Assembly: GCA_009739215.1 (NCBI GenBank)
Contig: VSJF01000002.1
Span: 2,542,001 to 2,606,000 of the forward strand
Origin: Floccularia luteovirens
Lineage: Eukaryota; Basidiomycota; Agaricomycetes; Agaricales; Squamanitaceae
Direction: 5' to 3'
DNA: 64,000 bases
Made by a program: the position numbers and the translations under genes. The notes under the pieces were generated by a model, which ran no database searches, was not told the origin of the DNA, and saw only the letters and a program-made list of their open reading frames with translations. Below are positions 1 to 12,242 of this stretch, in pieces (positions within the stretch are counted from its first letter, which is position 1; the number at the start of each line of letters is the position of its first letter).

Positions 1-434
1 ATTTGGCAAAGCTAACACATGATCACACATCAAATTGGGACGGCAACAGGTTTGAACATGTTTGCCGAGTGCCGTGGTGGACAACGGAAATGTACTGTAA
101 TAAGTTTGAACTCGAAACTTTTATAACATGAACCATTTATAGTGAAGATGAACAGTACAAGCAGCTATTCAAAGTTCTTCTGTTCACAGACACAAATCCA
201 AACTTTCGAATTTGGAAACAAGTACAACCCGATTTATAGCGTTTAACATACCCTGCAGACCTGGCAGCCGCCTACGACCTAACGAACGTTAAGAAAGCTG
301 TGCCACACGAGGAGAACTCATTAAACGCTCGTCAAAGCACTGAACTCCTTAACCCCCTCACCCTCATATCACAATGCAGAAACTTATTCTTCGAGACATC
401 TCCTCCATTACTAAGTTACAAGGAACTGCCAACC
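1..434. other. Leader region upstream of the NACHT-WD40 relic, no gene seen
   Basis: No reading frame here resembles a known protein. The frame that runs into the relic is open from about position 300, but has no ATG before 435. The stretch probably held the promoter and 5' leader of the decayed gene that follows. Confidence 0.4.
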
Positions 435-3400
435 ATGCCTTCATCTAAAAGAGATCAGCGCATCAATGACATGTTGACTGCAACGAAGCAGATTCTCGAT
501 ACCTCAAGGGAGGCACTCAGCTCCGTTCCTATTCCAGGATTACCAGGTTCCGTCTCAACACTATCCACCCTTATTGGTACGATTTTGGTGGGTATATAAT
601 GATGCTATCTTCCGCCTCGACACACAATTTAACTTCGGTTGACTAGATTGCTAGGGGAAACGACAATTTACGGGAGGACCTGGCAAATACCATCAAAATA
701 CTCATTTCGGTCATCAAGGAGACAAGGAGAACGGCCGAGTCTATCTTGGGCACCAACGATGACAACTTGACACGCATCCGCCTGGTAAGCTCGCCCGAGT
801 TGAAGGAGAGGGTTGGTACACTGGAAAAGTGAGTTGTTATACGTTACACAGATCAATGTGCATTTCATTTATCCTCTAATAACCGTAGAGATCTGAAGGA
901 CTTGGCAAATGATGCGGACAAATTTGAGAAAGGAATCTTCAAGTTACTGCTAAGCAAGAAAAATTCAGATGATGATTAAGATGGGAATTGATGATGCAAC
1001 TAGAAAATTCCAGGTATGGCTGAAACTCTTACATTTTGATTCCAACTGATGGGTAGTGATGATGTATAACATAGGTCCAAGGTGGGATCACCATTAAGAT
1101 GCTGATCAATGGCATTGTGAATGATATTGAGGTGTGTTTCTTCTCCTCTGGAATATACAATTCTGTTAACATCAGCCCACAGACCATAGAGCGCACACAA
1201 CAGCAAGAGCGTAAATTTTCTCCCTTCCATTACCACAATTACCTACTCACTGATCACCTTGCAGTTGATGAAAGGGCACTGAAAGGCCTCCCTCATGTTA
1301 ACGCTGGTTACGCTTCCACTTTGAATCCAACACAGTCAGGAACACTGCCAAGTACCAGAACTGCGTTGCTGGAAGAACTTACGGGGTGGTCGCTTCGACC
1401 AGACTCAGCCAAGGATGATTCTTTCATGTATTTCATTACTGGAGGTGCCAGTACGGGAAAGTCAACGATTGCGTTTGATGGCACAGAAATTGGACGAGGT
1501 CGGGGCACTTGGGGCCTCATTCTTCTTCATTCATGGTGCCGAGAAGTTCAACGCCATGACATACGTCGTAGTAACAATTGCCTATCAATTAGCATACAAC
1601 AAAGCAGACCTGTATCCTCATATAGCAAACGTAGCTCGAGAGTACACTCGAAAGGGAAAACAAGGCGAACAGCTGCGAATGGATCTCGACCATCTCATCA
1701 TTAAACCATTAATGAATGTACCTCATCACATAGGCCGATAACTATTATTTTGGACGCGCTCGACGAGAGTACCAAAGCAGCCCAAGAGGAGGTTGTTGCG
1801 TATGCTCTATCTGCTTATGCAACAGATACACAAAATACGATTTCCTGTTCGTATCCTCGTTCCTAGCCGTCCCGAAATGCATATCCAAGATGCTCTTGAT
1901 GACGAGGATATCCGTAAGGTTTTGAAGCCGCCCTACAAGTTACACGAGATACCAAGGTTAATTGTCGATGCAGACATCAGACTTTTTCTACAAGCACGGA
2001 TGAAGGGTTTGAGGTGTTACAAGGACGTGTACAATGCACGCCCTAGTGTTATCGACGACCTCACCAGCTGGATTATTGGATTATCTATATACGCTGATAC
2101 CGTCGTCAAATTTCTGGCTAAAAACCCTTACCATGCAGTTAATGTCCTAGAAGCCCCCCTATCCGATAATCCATCAGATGCGGCATTCAGTCTGGAGAAT
2201 CTTGACCGGTTGTATATCGCAATATTACAGCATGCTCTCGATGATACTTGCCTAAAAATTCCGCATATGAAGGAGTACATTCAAGTTGTCCTTGGTAGTT
2301 TGGCATCACTTCGAGACCACATGTCGGCTGCCGTTCTGCAGGATCTGGTTGACATTCCAAGGAGATATATCCAGGAAATTCTAAGTCGACTTGGATCAGT
2401 AGTCATGAAACCAGAAACAGACCACGTCGAGATACAGATGCTGCATGCGAGCTTTCCTCAATTCCTTACTGACTTCCAGCGCTGTACCAACCCCATATTC
2501 TACATTAATCCCTTTATGCACTACCGCCGGCTCGCATTGACATGTCTGGAGGTGGTGGCAGCAAAGCACCCACTCAAAAGAAAGATCTGCCAGCTGGAAG
2601 ATCCAATGAGGATGAAATCGAACACTCCTGGTCTGCAAGACATTAGTCTGTACATTCCGCCAAGTCTACAATATTCGTGTGCTCACTCTGGGCTACACAC
2701 CTATCACAATGCAATGATCCGGACCTGGACATTTTGAATGCGGTGACAGAGTTTGTGAGAATGAAGCTACTGGTGTGGGTGGAGGCATTGAGTTACATGG
2801 GCCGGCTTGAAGTTGCTGTCCCAGCTTTGCTCGCAGCACTGTCGTGGTGTAAAGTACGTGATTAATTGACAGACGGATGCAGGAGGAACTGAAGTATTGG
2901 TGAAGGTGAACATGCAGGACGAAGAAGTCATCCAATTGATCAACGATACATACCACATAGTTCTACAATGCTATATACCCATGACTGCCCTGAACATCTC
3001 TATATATCTGCACCTCTACTGGCACCATCACGCGTCTCCCTAGCACAACAACTCTAATAACAACCACCCCAAACTAGAAGCAAGGACACCTCGCGAGCAG
3101 GAATGGGATGTTTGTCTCCACACAATTCCAGTGCATTCAATCGATTGTCGTGCAATGCTTTCCCCCGATGGAAGCTTAATTTGCCTCTGGCTTACGAAAT
3201 GGGGAGGTGCAGATGTGGGATGCCAGTATCGGGGTTATCACGGAGGACGTTAACGGGATATACTGGGGCTGTTCTGTGTTTTGCATGGGCACCTAACGGT
3301 CGCTTGCTTCTGGTTCTTCCGATGGGACGATAGGTGTTTAGAATGTTACGTCTGGTGCACGGGTACATTTTCAAGGGGTACAAGATAGGAATTGCGCGGT

Positions 3401-4758
3401 GTATGTCATAGCCTGGAGCAAAGACGGAAGTCGGCTTGTTACCGGGACTGAACCAGGCGAGATAGAGGTGTGGGACACTGTGGTTGACAAGGAGCTTAAG
3501 GGGAGGATGACAGTTCCTGCAGCACAAATGGTGAAGACGATATCTAGCGACGCCTAGACGTGCAGTAGACTGGACAGGCAGAGGAACACTTCGAGTTTGG
3601 GACATTGAATGTGACGATGGTATTATTCTGAAGGAGTTGGCGGTACAATTTACCGTATATTCGGTCGTGTTGCTGCACAATAACACACAGGTTGCCTTCT
3701 GTGGGCTAGACAAAGCTATTTACTTGTTGGACTTGGACCGGGCAAGTGCACTCCCAAAGTCGAACTGGAATCTAGAATCACAATGGTCGAAGGCAAGAAC
3801 ATCATTCAAGGCATCAGCTATATCTCAAAACGAAAACACATTTGCCTTGTCTACTATTGATCGAATCTATTTGTTCAACACGAACTCCTGGGATTTACTT
3901 GGTTCGTTCCAAGGCTTCTTTAATCTCACAGCATCATTCTCTCTTGATGACCGCCGCCTCCTGACCTCACATAGCACTATCCAGATGTGGGACACTTCAT
4001 CCGTACTTGCACCAAAGCCACAAATTACGTCCTCGACTCTACCAATTGTAAAACACGAGTCGGCCATATACTTCGTAACTATCTCATTGGACGGTGAAGG
4101 TGTAGCTGCTATGTCTCGCGGACATCAGTGTTTGGTCTCTCAAATCTGCATCGCTATTCTGCACTATTCGAGGATCTTTTGCTGGTTTTGCTGCGTTTTC
4201 TCCTGGTACACAAGAGATTGCAATTGATGAATTTTACAAGATTAGTAATATGGGATATTACAACAACTCGACCTACTTTCACACGGAGTATACTTACTGC
4301 AAGCAATTTCAATGATAAAATTACCTGGTCCTCCGATGGACTTTGGATTGCTGGTGTAGCATGTGGTCCTGATTATATAACTCGAGGACTGGGTGTATTC
4401 AATGCGGTGACTAGGTGAATTTGTGAGATATCTAGTGCTCAGCAATCAAGGAGTGCTCTGGGATGTGGAATTTTCGCATGATAACACTATGTTATATGCA
4501 GAATGTGGCAGGGCTGAAACAGTATTTGAGTGGCTGGAAGGGAGGCAAGTCAACCTCGACCAGCACAGGTGGGAGACAGAACTAAAACGGAGGGAAAAGT
4601 TCCACGAGTATGCATGAATTATACGCGAGCACGATGGGAAGAGGTTATGTTGGGTACAGCAGCCATATCCAGAGCCCCTTGCGCGGTGGGGCAACTATTA
4701 CGTTGTGGGTCAAGATTCAGGTCGGTTAGACATTTTGCACATCGAAGAAAGTTTGTAG
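435..4758 (+). pseudogene. Decayed NACHT-WD40 (NWD, STAND-type) gene
   Basis: The order of parts matches basidiomycete STAND proteins. The N-terminal segment starts at ATG 435 and contains PIPGLPGSVSTLSTLIGT. It continues at about 649-1000. A Walker A motif (GGASTGKST) lies near 1440-1470, Walker B (IILDALDES) near 1741-1770, and the rest of the NACHT/helical region at 1793-2865. Degenerate WD40 repeats run from about 3100 to 4758. The frame must change near 1475, 1725, 1792 and 2690, with more shifts and stops in the WD40 part; these breaks do not have the form of introns. In fungi intact members are candidate nonself-recognition receptors. A coding gene with unusual splicing is unlikely. 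The last readable stretch ends at the stop at 4756-4758. Confidence 0.8.
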
Positions 4759-5205
4759 ATAAAAGTTCCTAGATTGTTGCGCAAACCGTTCATGATATTA
4801 TCACACATGACTATAATTTACATACCAAATTTCTAGTATGCAGGGGAATCAAAATTTTAAAATTCATACACACTAGACATTTTGTTATGAATCCAGACAC
4901 GTAGGAAATCATCACTAGTGAAAACTAATATACGGCGTATTCTTCGGAATGTCACTTGTCTTGAGTGCAGCGCTTGAGTTGTATCGTAATCCTAGGTCAT
5001 TCAACATCTATGTACTGGCGCTGAGTTCACTAGATGGAAGAGTATCAAATTGGTGCCCTATCATTACGGTTGTTCGATATAGAAATATATTTTACAATAA
5101 GGCGTATGATTACATTCTAGGGTATATACTGACCACTTGCCCCCGGCATTCTCTGATGGTGCCCGGTACGTTATAATCATCACAAAGTCATGCGCTCATC
5201 TACAA
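4759..5205. other. Intergenic, 447 nt, no gene seen
   Basis: This lies between the 3' end of the NACHT-WD40 relic and the 3' end of TOP3, so the two converge. It is AT-rich, with only short unrelated frames (one at 4949-5176 resembles nothing I know). It probably holds both 3' ends. Confidence 0.4.
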
Positions 5206-8200
5206 CTAAAATCCATCAGCAGCTCTGAATCCCGATCTTTTCGTGGTTCCCCGGTTAGCTCTGGTAGGTCCCTGACCACGTCCTCGTCTCGTCGCAGGTA
5301 TCGCCGATCTACTTAATGATCCACTCATTGAACAGTCTAGAGACAGAATTACAAAAGATATTCAAGGCCAAAATGTTATTGCAAACCTTTTGCCCAATGG
5401 CCGGTTGCACCGCAATTGAAGCATTCGCCTGAGCCTTGTTGTACATTAGCCCTGAAATCCCGGGCTTTATTTGGACACTCTAGAACAGCAGTTAGTAATT
5501 GAACAATACTGCACGAGAAAGCCAAAACTAGTACTATTTATATAATGGCCTGGTTGTTGGCAGTGAAAGCAAACGTCAGATGTGGACGTAAAAGGACCAG
5601 AGGTATTAGTGTTAAAGCTAATGCTTCTGGGACGCTTGTGTCTGTTGGCTTCTTTATTAGGGCAGGCTGCAAGAAATCATAAACAACGAGAACATAATTT
5701 CGATAGCGAGAATCATACAACGAGCCCAATGCCCTTCTTGGTTACACTAAATTTTTGTCAGAGATGAAGTATAGGATGGGTGACTGATATTTATTTACCT
5801 CTAAACATGCTCCAGTTCGCGGTGTAGGGGCTGTTCCACGAAATTGATTACCATGGCGAGGTGGCTCATCGTCCCATTCAAAAAAGTCACAATTAATTTC
5901 GGATTCCCTTGGACATTTCCAAAATTTACGACCCTGGTTCGGACCTTCTTTGTGGGTCACATTAGACCGAGCTGGTATTTTGCAGAAACTGCACATGCGA
6001 GCTTCTGAAGACTCAAGTCCCTATTGATCATAATGTCGTACGTTTGAATAGAATCTGAGGTGAGATCACGTACTGTAGGATATTGTCTTTTTGCTGGAAC
6101 TGAAGTACCATCCGTAGCATCCGCCATAGAAACGTCATCGATCCATTTAAAGAATCCGCATGATATTCCACTTCCACAAGCCCAGAACTGCCTTCCTTTA
6201 CTCGCTGCTTTCACAACCGTCCGCCTGGCTGCTGCCATATTACAATTGCACTTCACTTCTGCGTCGTCCCCTCGGCCTATGACGACTGAACCTCGGGCCC
6301 CAGAAGATACTGGCTTACTCCCACTGGCTACCACTGCTGTGGAAGAGCCACCTAGACGTGAAGATGAAGCGTTCGCTGAATGGGTTGATACTGCAGACTT
6401 CTGAATTTTATGTGTTGACGTAATTCGAGGGACGCTAATGATTTCTGGAAGGGACTGTTAGCTGAGATTGATTTATTAAAAGGAATACATGCCAACATCC
6501 CGGTCGTTGTCCTCGGGGGTAAGATCTGTTGCATGGGCTCTGCTACTTCCGTTCGCACTATTAAACGGAGGGTCTCCACTCCGGAGGCCGGGCCTGCCTC
6601 TCTCCCCACCACTACCTCTCCGCCCCCTACCTCTACCCCTGTTTGAATTACGACCAACTTGATCTCCTTCATCCCTACCACTGCCCCTCCCTCTTCCTCC
6701 TCCGCCACCCCTTCCATTGCCACCACCACCCCCTCTTCCTCCTCCTCCCCCTCCTCCCCCTCCATCAGCATTTCTACCTCCTTCCGCGTCTCCATTGTTA
6801 TTAAGGTGTTGCCTTACGCTCTGGCAATCCGTTAACTCAAATATGAATATTTTCCGTTAGCACTTACAGCGACAACTTTATCAAATTCTCTGCATGTGAT
6901 ACGGAACATTTCCTTATATTGCTCAATGCTCTGGGCGAGCATGTCGTTTTTCGTGCTTCCGCCTTCACATATTTGGACCATCCGTCTTTCTGTCTATGTA
7001 AATTGATCAAAATTGTTTTCCGGGAAAAACAGACACATGAAGAAAAATTAATCACCTCACGCCTGAGCTGAGGTTTACTAACACTCTTGTTCAAACCAAT
7101 TTGGTTGTATCCCTCAATCAGACCGACTCCCAGTGTAGAGGGGACAAGGTATTTTATTGCACCTTCCATACGTTCTATAACGTATTCCCTATCAACGATG
7201 GTTTGTATGTGTTGGGCGATTGTAGCGTCCGTTCCTAATGAAAGTTCTAGAGAAAATGTGAACAGCATCAAAATACTAACACACCTATTCCGTTCTTGTC
7301 CATCAGATTGACAAGATCCGCTTCCGTCAAGAAATTAGGTCTTGTAGTTCGTCCTTCTTTCAATTCACATACTGAAGGTTGGAATTCTTCTCCTTCATGG
7401 AATGTAGGGAGATTGTTGCTTTGCCACTTATCATACGGGTATACGTCAAGATAATGCCTATTTAATACAATCAAACCTGCGAATGAGGACTTAAAATCAG
7501 TCAGTCCAATGTGATGTCATAGAGATACCTGACACATAGAATTCTTCCGTTCCGCATACAATATCGACTGTAGTCTGCCATCCTTCCGCATCTTTTGAAC
7601 AGCACGCTAGGTACCGGCGGGTAATGAACTCGTAAACTTTCTTTTCGTCTCCAGCGAGATTACCAGCATGTGCAGTGGGGTGGATAGGAGGATGGGCTTT
7701 ATCATTATTCTTTCCTTTCCGTGGGACACTGAAACCTCCTTGCTGAAGTCTATAAAAACTGAGTTAAGGCATCGTGCATATAGGATGAAACTATAATTGA
7801 AACCGTACGAAACAGCAAATGCTCCCCATGCGGGGTCCACAATTTGTTTGTCAACCAAGGCCATCAAGTCGAATTGCTCATCGAACTGATCCGTCTCAGT
7901 GCGTGGATATGAAACAAAGCCTTGTTGGTATAATTTTTCCGCGATCTATTAGAAAATAGTCAACCGGGCCAATGTCATAAGAAATCAACAGAATTGAAAG
8001 CGAACATCCAGGACTTTCTTTGGCGTTAATCTCAATAGTCTGGAACCAGCTTTCTGGAGCTCTACAGTCGTCAGAGGAAGTGGTTTCCTATTTCGCGTTA
8101 GTACTCAGAGAGAGAAATACGGGCCATGAGACTTAATTCTTCACCATTTCTTTGTCGCTTTACTAGTAAGTTTGGTTACCCGGGCAGTTGGACTTGATAA

Positions 8201-9189
8201 AACATATGAATAAATGTTTATCGCAGCCAATTCATCGAACAAATGTCCCCTCCTCCAATTGAAAACAGTTTCTCGAGTTTCTTCTGATGTCGGTCGAGAT
8301 AGAGATAGATATATATACCAAAACGGTTCAGGTACAAAGGCTTTGACCTTGTTATATTGTTGAACTACAAATCCTAGAGTAGGAAACTGACAAGGACCTG
8401 AAAAAGGGAATGAGACAAAAGCATCATGTCACATTCGGAAAGAAATCAAACCATATGATACAATACTCTTCTGATCTGCAAGTTGCCCAAGTTGTGCCTG
8501 TAAAGTTAGAGTTTGTAGTCGAGTAAAAGCTGCTCCGACTTTAAGGTCGAGGAGTATTCTGGCTTCAACCGCATCCGCTTGCGCGAGATCGAGCTCTACG
8601 GGATGCTGAGCTGCGCGATGAATTTGTCTATAGCATTCAATTATCAAGAAGCAAAGCTTCAAAGATGGAGCAAATGAGACATACTCAGCGATAATGGCAC
8701 TAAATCGTGCACGTTTAACGGTGATATTCCGCTTCGCCCGTCGACATATTTTGACAATTTCCAATCCAATATGCTCTCCCTCTCTATCGCAATCAGTCCA
8801 AATCATCAAAGCCTCTGCATTTCGCGCCTGAGCAAGCAAGTTGCTTTCGATCGTCCTTTTATCTTTCGCGACTGATGTTTCTACTGCTGCATCGAACAAG
8901 GCTATAGGATCACACGAGTTCCACTTGCGGTGTGTATCGTAGAAGTCATATTCCATTAGGTGTCCGGAGACGCAAGTCACAGTGTAAAACGAATTTGTTC
9001 GGGGGTATGTGAATTCATAATTCTTGATAAATTTATTTTGTGTGCTATGCTTAAGAAAAAAATGCGAGTTTAGTTGCTAGTATGCCATAATAGTATACCC
9101 CAACTTACTGTAGTGAATTGGCCACCTGAAAGAATCTGACTGATCGATTTGGCGATAGAAGGTTTCTCCGCAACACAAAGAACGCGCAT
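5206..9189 (-). CDS. TOP3: DNA topoisomerase III (type IA) with RG-rich linker, GRF and CCHC fingers
   Basis: Type IA topoisomerase that passes single strands and, with a RecQ helicase, dissolves recombination intermediates (family knowledge). The start at 9189 opens the Toprim domain (MRVLCVAEKPSIAKS). Exon 1 is 9109-9189, ending before GTAAGT. The Toprim acidic motif DCDREGE is near 8790. The catalytic tyrosine lies in GFVSYPRTETDQ, codon 7907-7909. After the core come about 60 residues rich in Gly and Arg-Gly (about 6590-6790), GRF finger 1 (CNC...GRQFWACG, about 6160-6260), GRF finger 2 (GPNQGRKFWKC, about 5880-5990) and two CCHC knuckles (CFHCQQPGHYINKC and CFNCGATGHWAKDC). The last Cys of knuckle 2 appears only if the 50-nt intron 5337-5386 is removed. 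The protein then ends in an Arg/Gly tail and stops at 5206-5208. Inner exon ends are approximate. Confidence 0.92.
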
Positions 9190-9465
9190 ATGGTAATTGC
9201 TGCTGACCCGAGCGTTATAACGAAATGGTTGATCACCTACACCTATAAGATAGCCGGAAAGTATATTCAAAAATAAGGCGCACAAGGTACTTTATAAAGC
9301 GGATGGGACAGTTTACGTTGACGAAGCTCATCGAACACGCTTCCAAAATTGGAACTCGGGCGCTTACAGTCATGTGATCTTGTTTGGTCTTGCTGTCCAA
9401 AAGCTTCAAGATTTTCTCAATTTCGATTTATTCCAAGTTAAAGGAAAGGGAAGAACTTCAATACA
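9190..9465. promoter_or_regulatory. Shared divergent promoter region of TOP3 and UTP25
   Basis: Only 276 nt separate the start codons of TOP3 (minus) and UTP25 (plus), so both promoters must lie in or overlap this stretch. I see no clear TATA box. That the two genes are co-regulated is an inference from the layout. Confidence 0.5.
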
Positions 9466-11988
9466 ATGGACGACGGCACCGTTACAACAACTAAATTATT
9501 GACTCTTCTGAATGTATCGGCAACTAGATCAAGAAAACGTCGATCACCTGAAGACGAATTTGTCCCTTCAGAGAAGCTAAATAAGCGACGGCCAATCATT
9601 GTAGAACAAAATACGCCTGTAGAAAATCAGGATGAAATTACTGTGGAGAAGATCCAAGTAGATGGGGTAGATGAGCTCAGTGCAGGTGGTAAATTTGACG
9701 CTGAGGATAATGATAAGGACGAAGGTACGCAATGCCTCATTTATCTACACATTCTTATCTAAAACGCTCTTAAGTCGGTGTAGACAACTATGAACGACAC
9801 TTTGGAGCCTCCCAATCCATTTTGACCGAAGCTTCGAAAGCCTCGGCTGACCGGGGGGCTTGGATGCTATCTAAAAAAAAAGCTGGAAAGTCCGGTATAA
9901 TTGTCGTATCGACTCTGGAGGGAGTAACAAATGACATATCAGAAGAAGGAAGTAAACCTGATGTAAGACTTATCCCATATTATCTTGTCCACCGCTCTCA
10001 AGTCTTTCAGATACTTGAAAGACTAAATACACCATTCACATCGCGACAAGCCAAACAATCTGCGAGTTTGTGGCTCTATCCCTCTTGAATATCCAAGTTC
10101 TTAGTATATGTTTCCAGGTTCTACTGACCTACAGAACGATCTTCTTTCCACTCTCTCTTCGCGGAGTGATCTATATATAACTAATACTCCGATTGAGGCC
10201 CGAAAGTGTACTAGAGAAGCAATCGCATTGCATACCCTCAATCACGTTACCAAGTACCTTTCCCCCCTTCAGTTGGCATTATTATCAGTTGACTGAAACT
10301 ACCACTTCAACAGAAAGCGGCGCCGGGTGCTTAAAAACAACGAACGAATTGCACACGCTGCAAAAACTAGCCCAAATGATCCTCCACCGGAAGATGTACA
10401 AGACCAAGGCTTTACGCGCCCCTCTGTTCTCTTCCTCCTCCCATTTCGCTCTTCAGCGCTCAATTGGTTTCATGCCCTCACTTCACATACACCACCCCCT
10501 TCCTTCCAAATTGAGAACCAAACGCGATTCCTGTCAGAATATGGCTTGCCATCACAAGCTGTTGATAAACTGGCTACCGCGGAACCTGGAACGTATCCTG
10601 CAGATCACGTAGAAACGTTTAAAGGAAATGTGGATGACAACTTTAGAGTAGGAGTGAAGTTGACTAGGAAGAGTGTTAAAATGTTCACAGAATTCTACGG
10701 ATGTGACATCATACTAGCGAGTCCACTTGGGTTGAGGAGGTCTATAGAGAAAGAGGGGTAATTTCAATCCATAATATCCAATGCAAACAACTAATCTTTG
10801 ACGGTTCTTTGATAGAAATGCTGACTACCTGACATCCATTGAAGTATTAGTTGTTGATCAAATGGATGCGCTAACCATGCAGAACTGGGAGCATGTAAAG
10901 GTACGTTAGTTGCCACTTAGAATTTTTTGATGCCTTATCTAGTTGTCGTAGTTTGTTATGTCGCATCTCAACAAACTTCCAAAAGAGTCACGCGACACCG
11001 ACTTTTCAAGGATAAAACCATGGTATCTGGACGGAAAGTGGGTGATTCTCTCATTACTCGTGTTTCCGTAGTGTACTCAAATTCGAAAAAATAGTGCTGA
11101 ATACCTTCGTCAATCCATTATTTTATCTGCCTATGAAACCCCAGAAACCCGATCCCTGTACAACTCCTTCAAAAACGTTGCCGGCAAGGTCAGGACTGAG
11201 AAAAGGTGGCTACCAGTTGACATACCCGAGGGTGTAGAACTTGTAAGTCAACACACATACTGCGTTCTTTTGCTCCAAACTCACAAATTACAGAAATTCA
11301 ACTATTTTGATTGTCCGAGACCAAAGGATGATCCTGATCGACGTTTCAAGGAATTCACCACACAGGTATGCCCAGCGATTCCAAAACTTGCTCTACAAAC
11401 TAAATAATAATTAGACTCTCCCTGCCATACTCAAATCAGCAGTGTTAAGCGCCAATACCGTGATATTCATTCCCTCATCCTTCGACTTCATTCGTATACA
11501 CAATTATTTCCGCAAACAAGCTGGGGTATCATTCACAGTCCTGTCCGAGTGCGTGAAGAATCTCGAATTCGGTATCCAGGAATAAGCATCCTCACTCATT
11601 AATTTTTTTTCTTAGATATTCGTCAAATCAAGATATTTCTCGTGCACGACAAGCTTTCTTCAAGGGAACAAAATCCCTACTCCTAGTTAGCGAGCGATTC
11701 CACTTTTACAAACGGTATTTCATTTTTCTTATTCTTATACCCCCCATTTTTAAAATATAATTTCTTAGCTATAAAATCAGAGGAATCCGCAACCTTGTAT
11801 TTTATGGTCCTCCGGACCATCCACAGTTCCTGACAGAATTTCTTTCATATCCATTCCTTGACGATGACGTCGAACCGTCAGATGTGACTTGCTGTATACT
11901 GTATTCGAGATATGACTGGTTCAAGATAGAAAGGATCGCTGGCACGGAAGGTGTCGCCGATATGATTAATGCAGATAGTCACCCATAA
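9466..11988 (+). CDS. UTP25: U3 snoRNA-associated protein 25 (SSU processome)
   Basis: Component of the small-subunit processome needed for 18S rRNA maturation in the nucleolus; it resembles a DEAD-box helicase without the usual motifs (family knowledge). The acidic/basic N-terminus starts at 9466 ([12 protein letters not shown]). Recognisable blocks follow in order: HFGASQSIL near 9800, [18 protein letters not shown] near 10420, [15 protein letters not shown] near 10700, [18 protein letters not shown] near 10850, [19 protein letters not shown] near 11450, and [26 protein letters not shown] near 11650-11770, given here only as a landmark. The protein ends at the stop 11986-11988. About eight short introns interrupt it. 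The frame is open through all exons, so the gene looks functional. Other DEAD-like proteins were considered, but the [13 protein letters not shown] block points to UTP25. Confidence 0.93.
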
Positions 11989-12242
11989 TGCATGTACATA
12001 CGAGATTTCCCCTGATGGTGTTTCGAATAGAACAACAGATAACAGCATATATGTGATTGCAATTGGTACGGCTCATAAAAATAAGAGAGTACAAATATAA
12101 GCATGTCTGTATATCACAAACGACTTATCCGTCATCTAAAACATTAGCGTATTTTACATCGCCGTAGAAAACATGGGTAGGAAAACATGATGAAAACGGG
12201 TATTTTGTCATTAGCCCCTATTACATTGTAAACTTCCCAAGG

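Noticed and set aside
6352..6795. Minus-strand frame with long Glu/Val/Gly runs
   Set aside because: It is a neighbouring frame of the Gly/Arg-rich TOP3 linker; the frame that joins the flanking exons reads NGDAEGGRNADGGGG instead.
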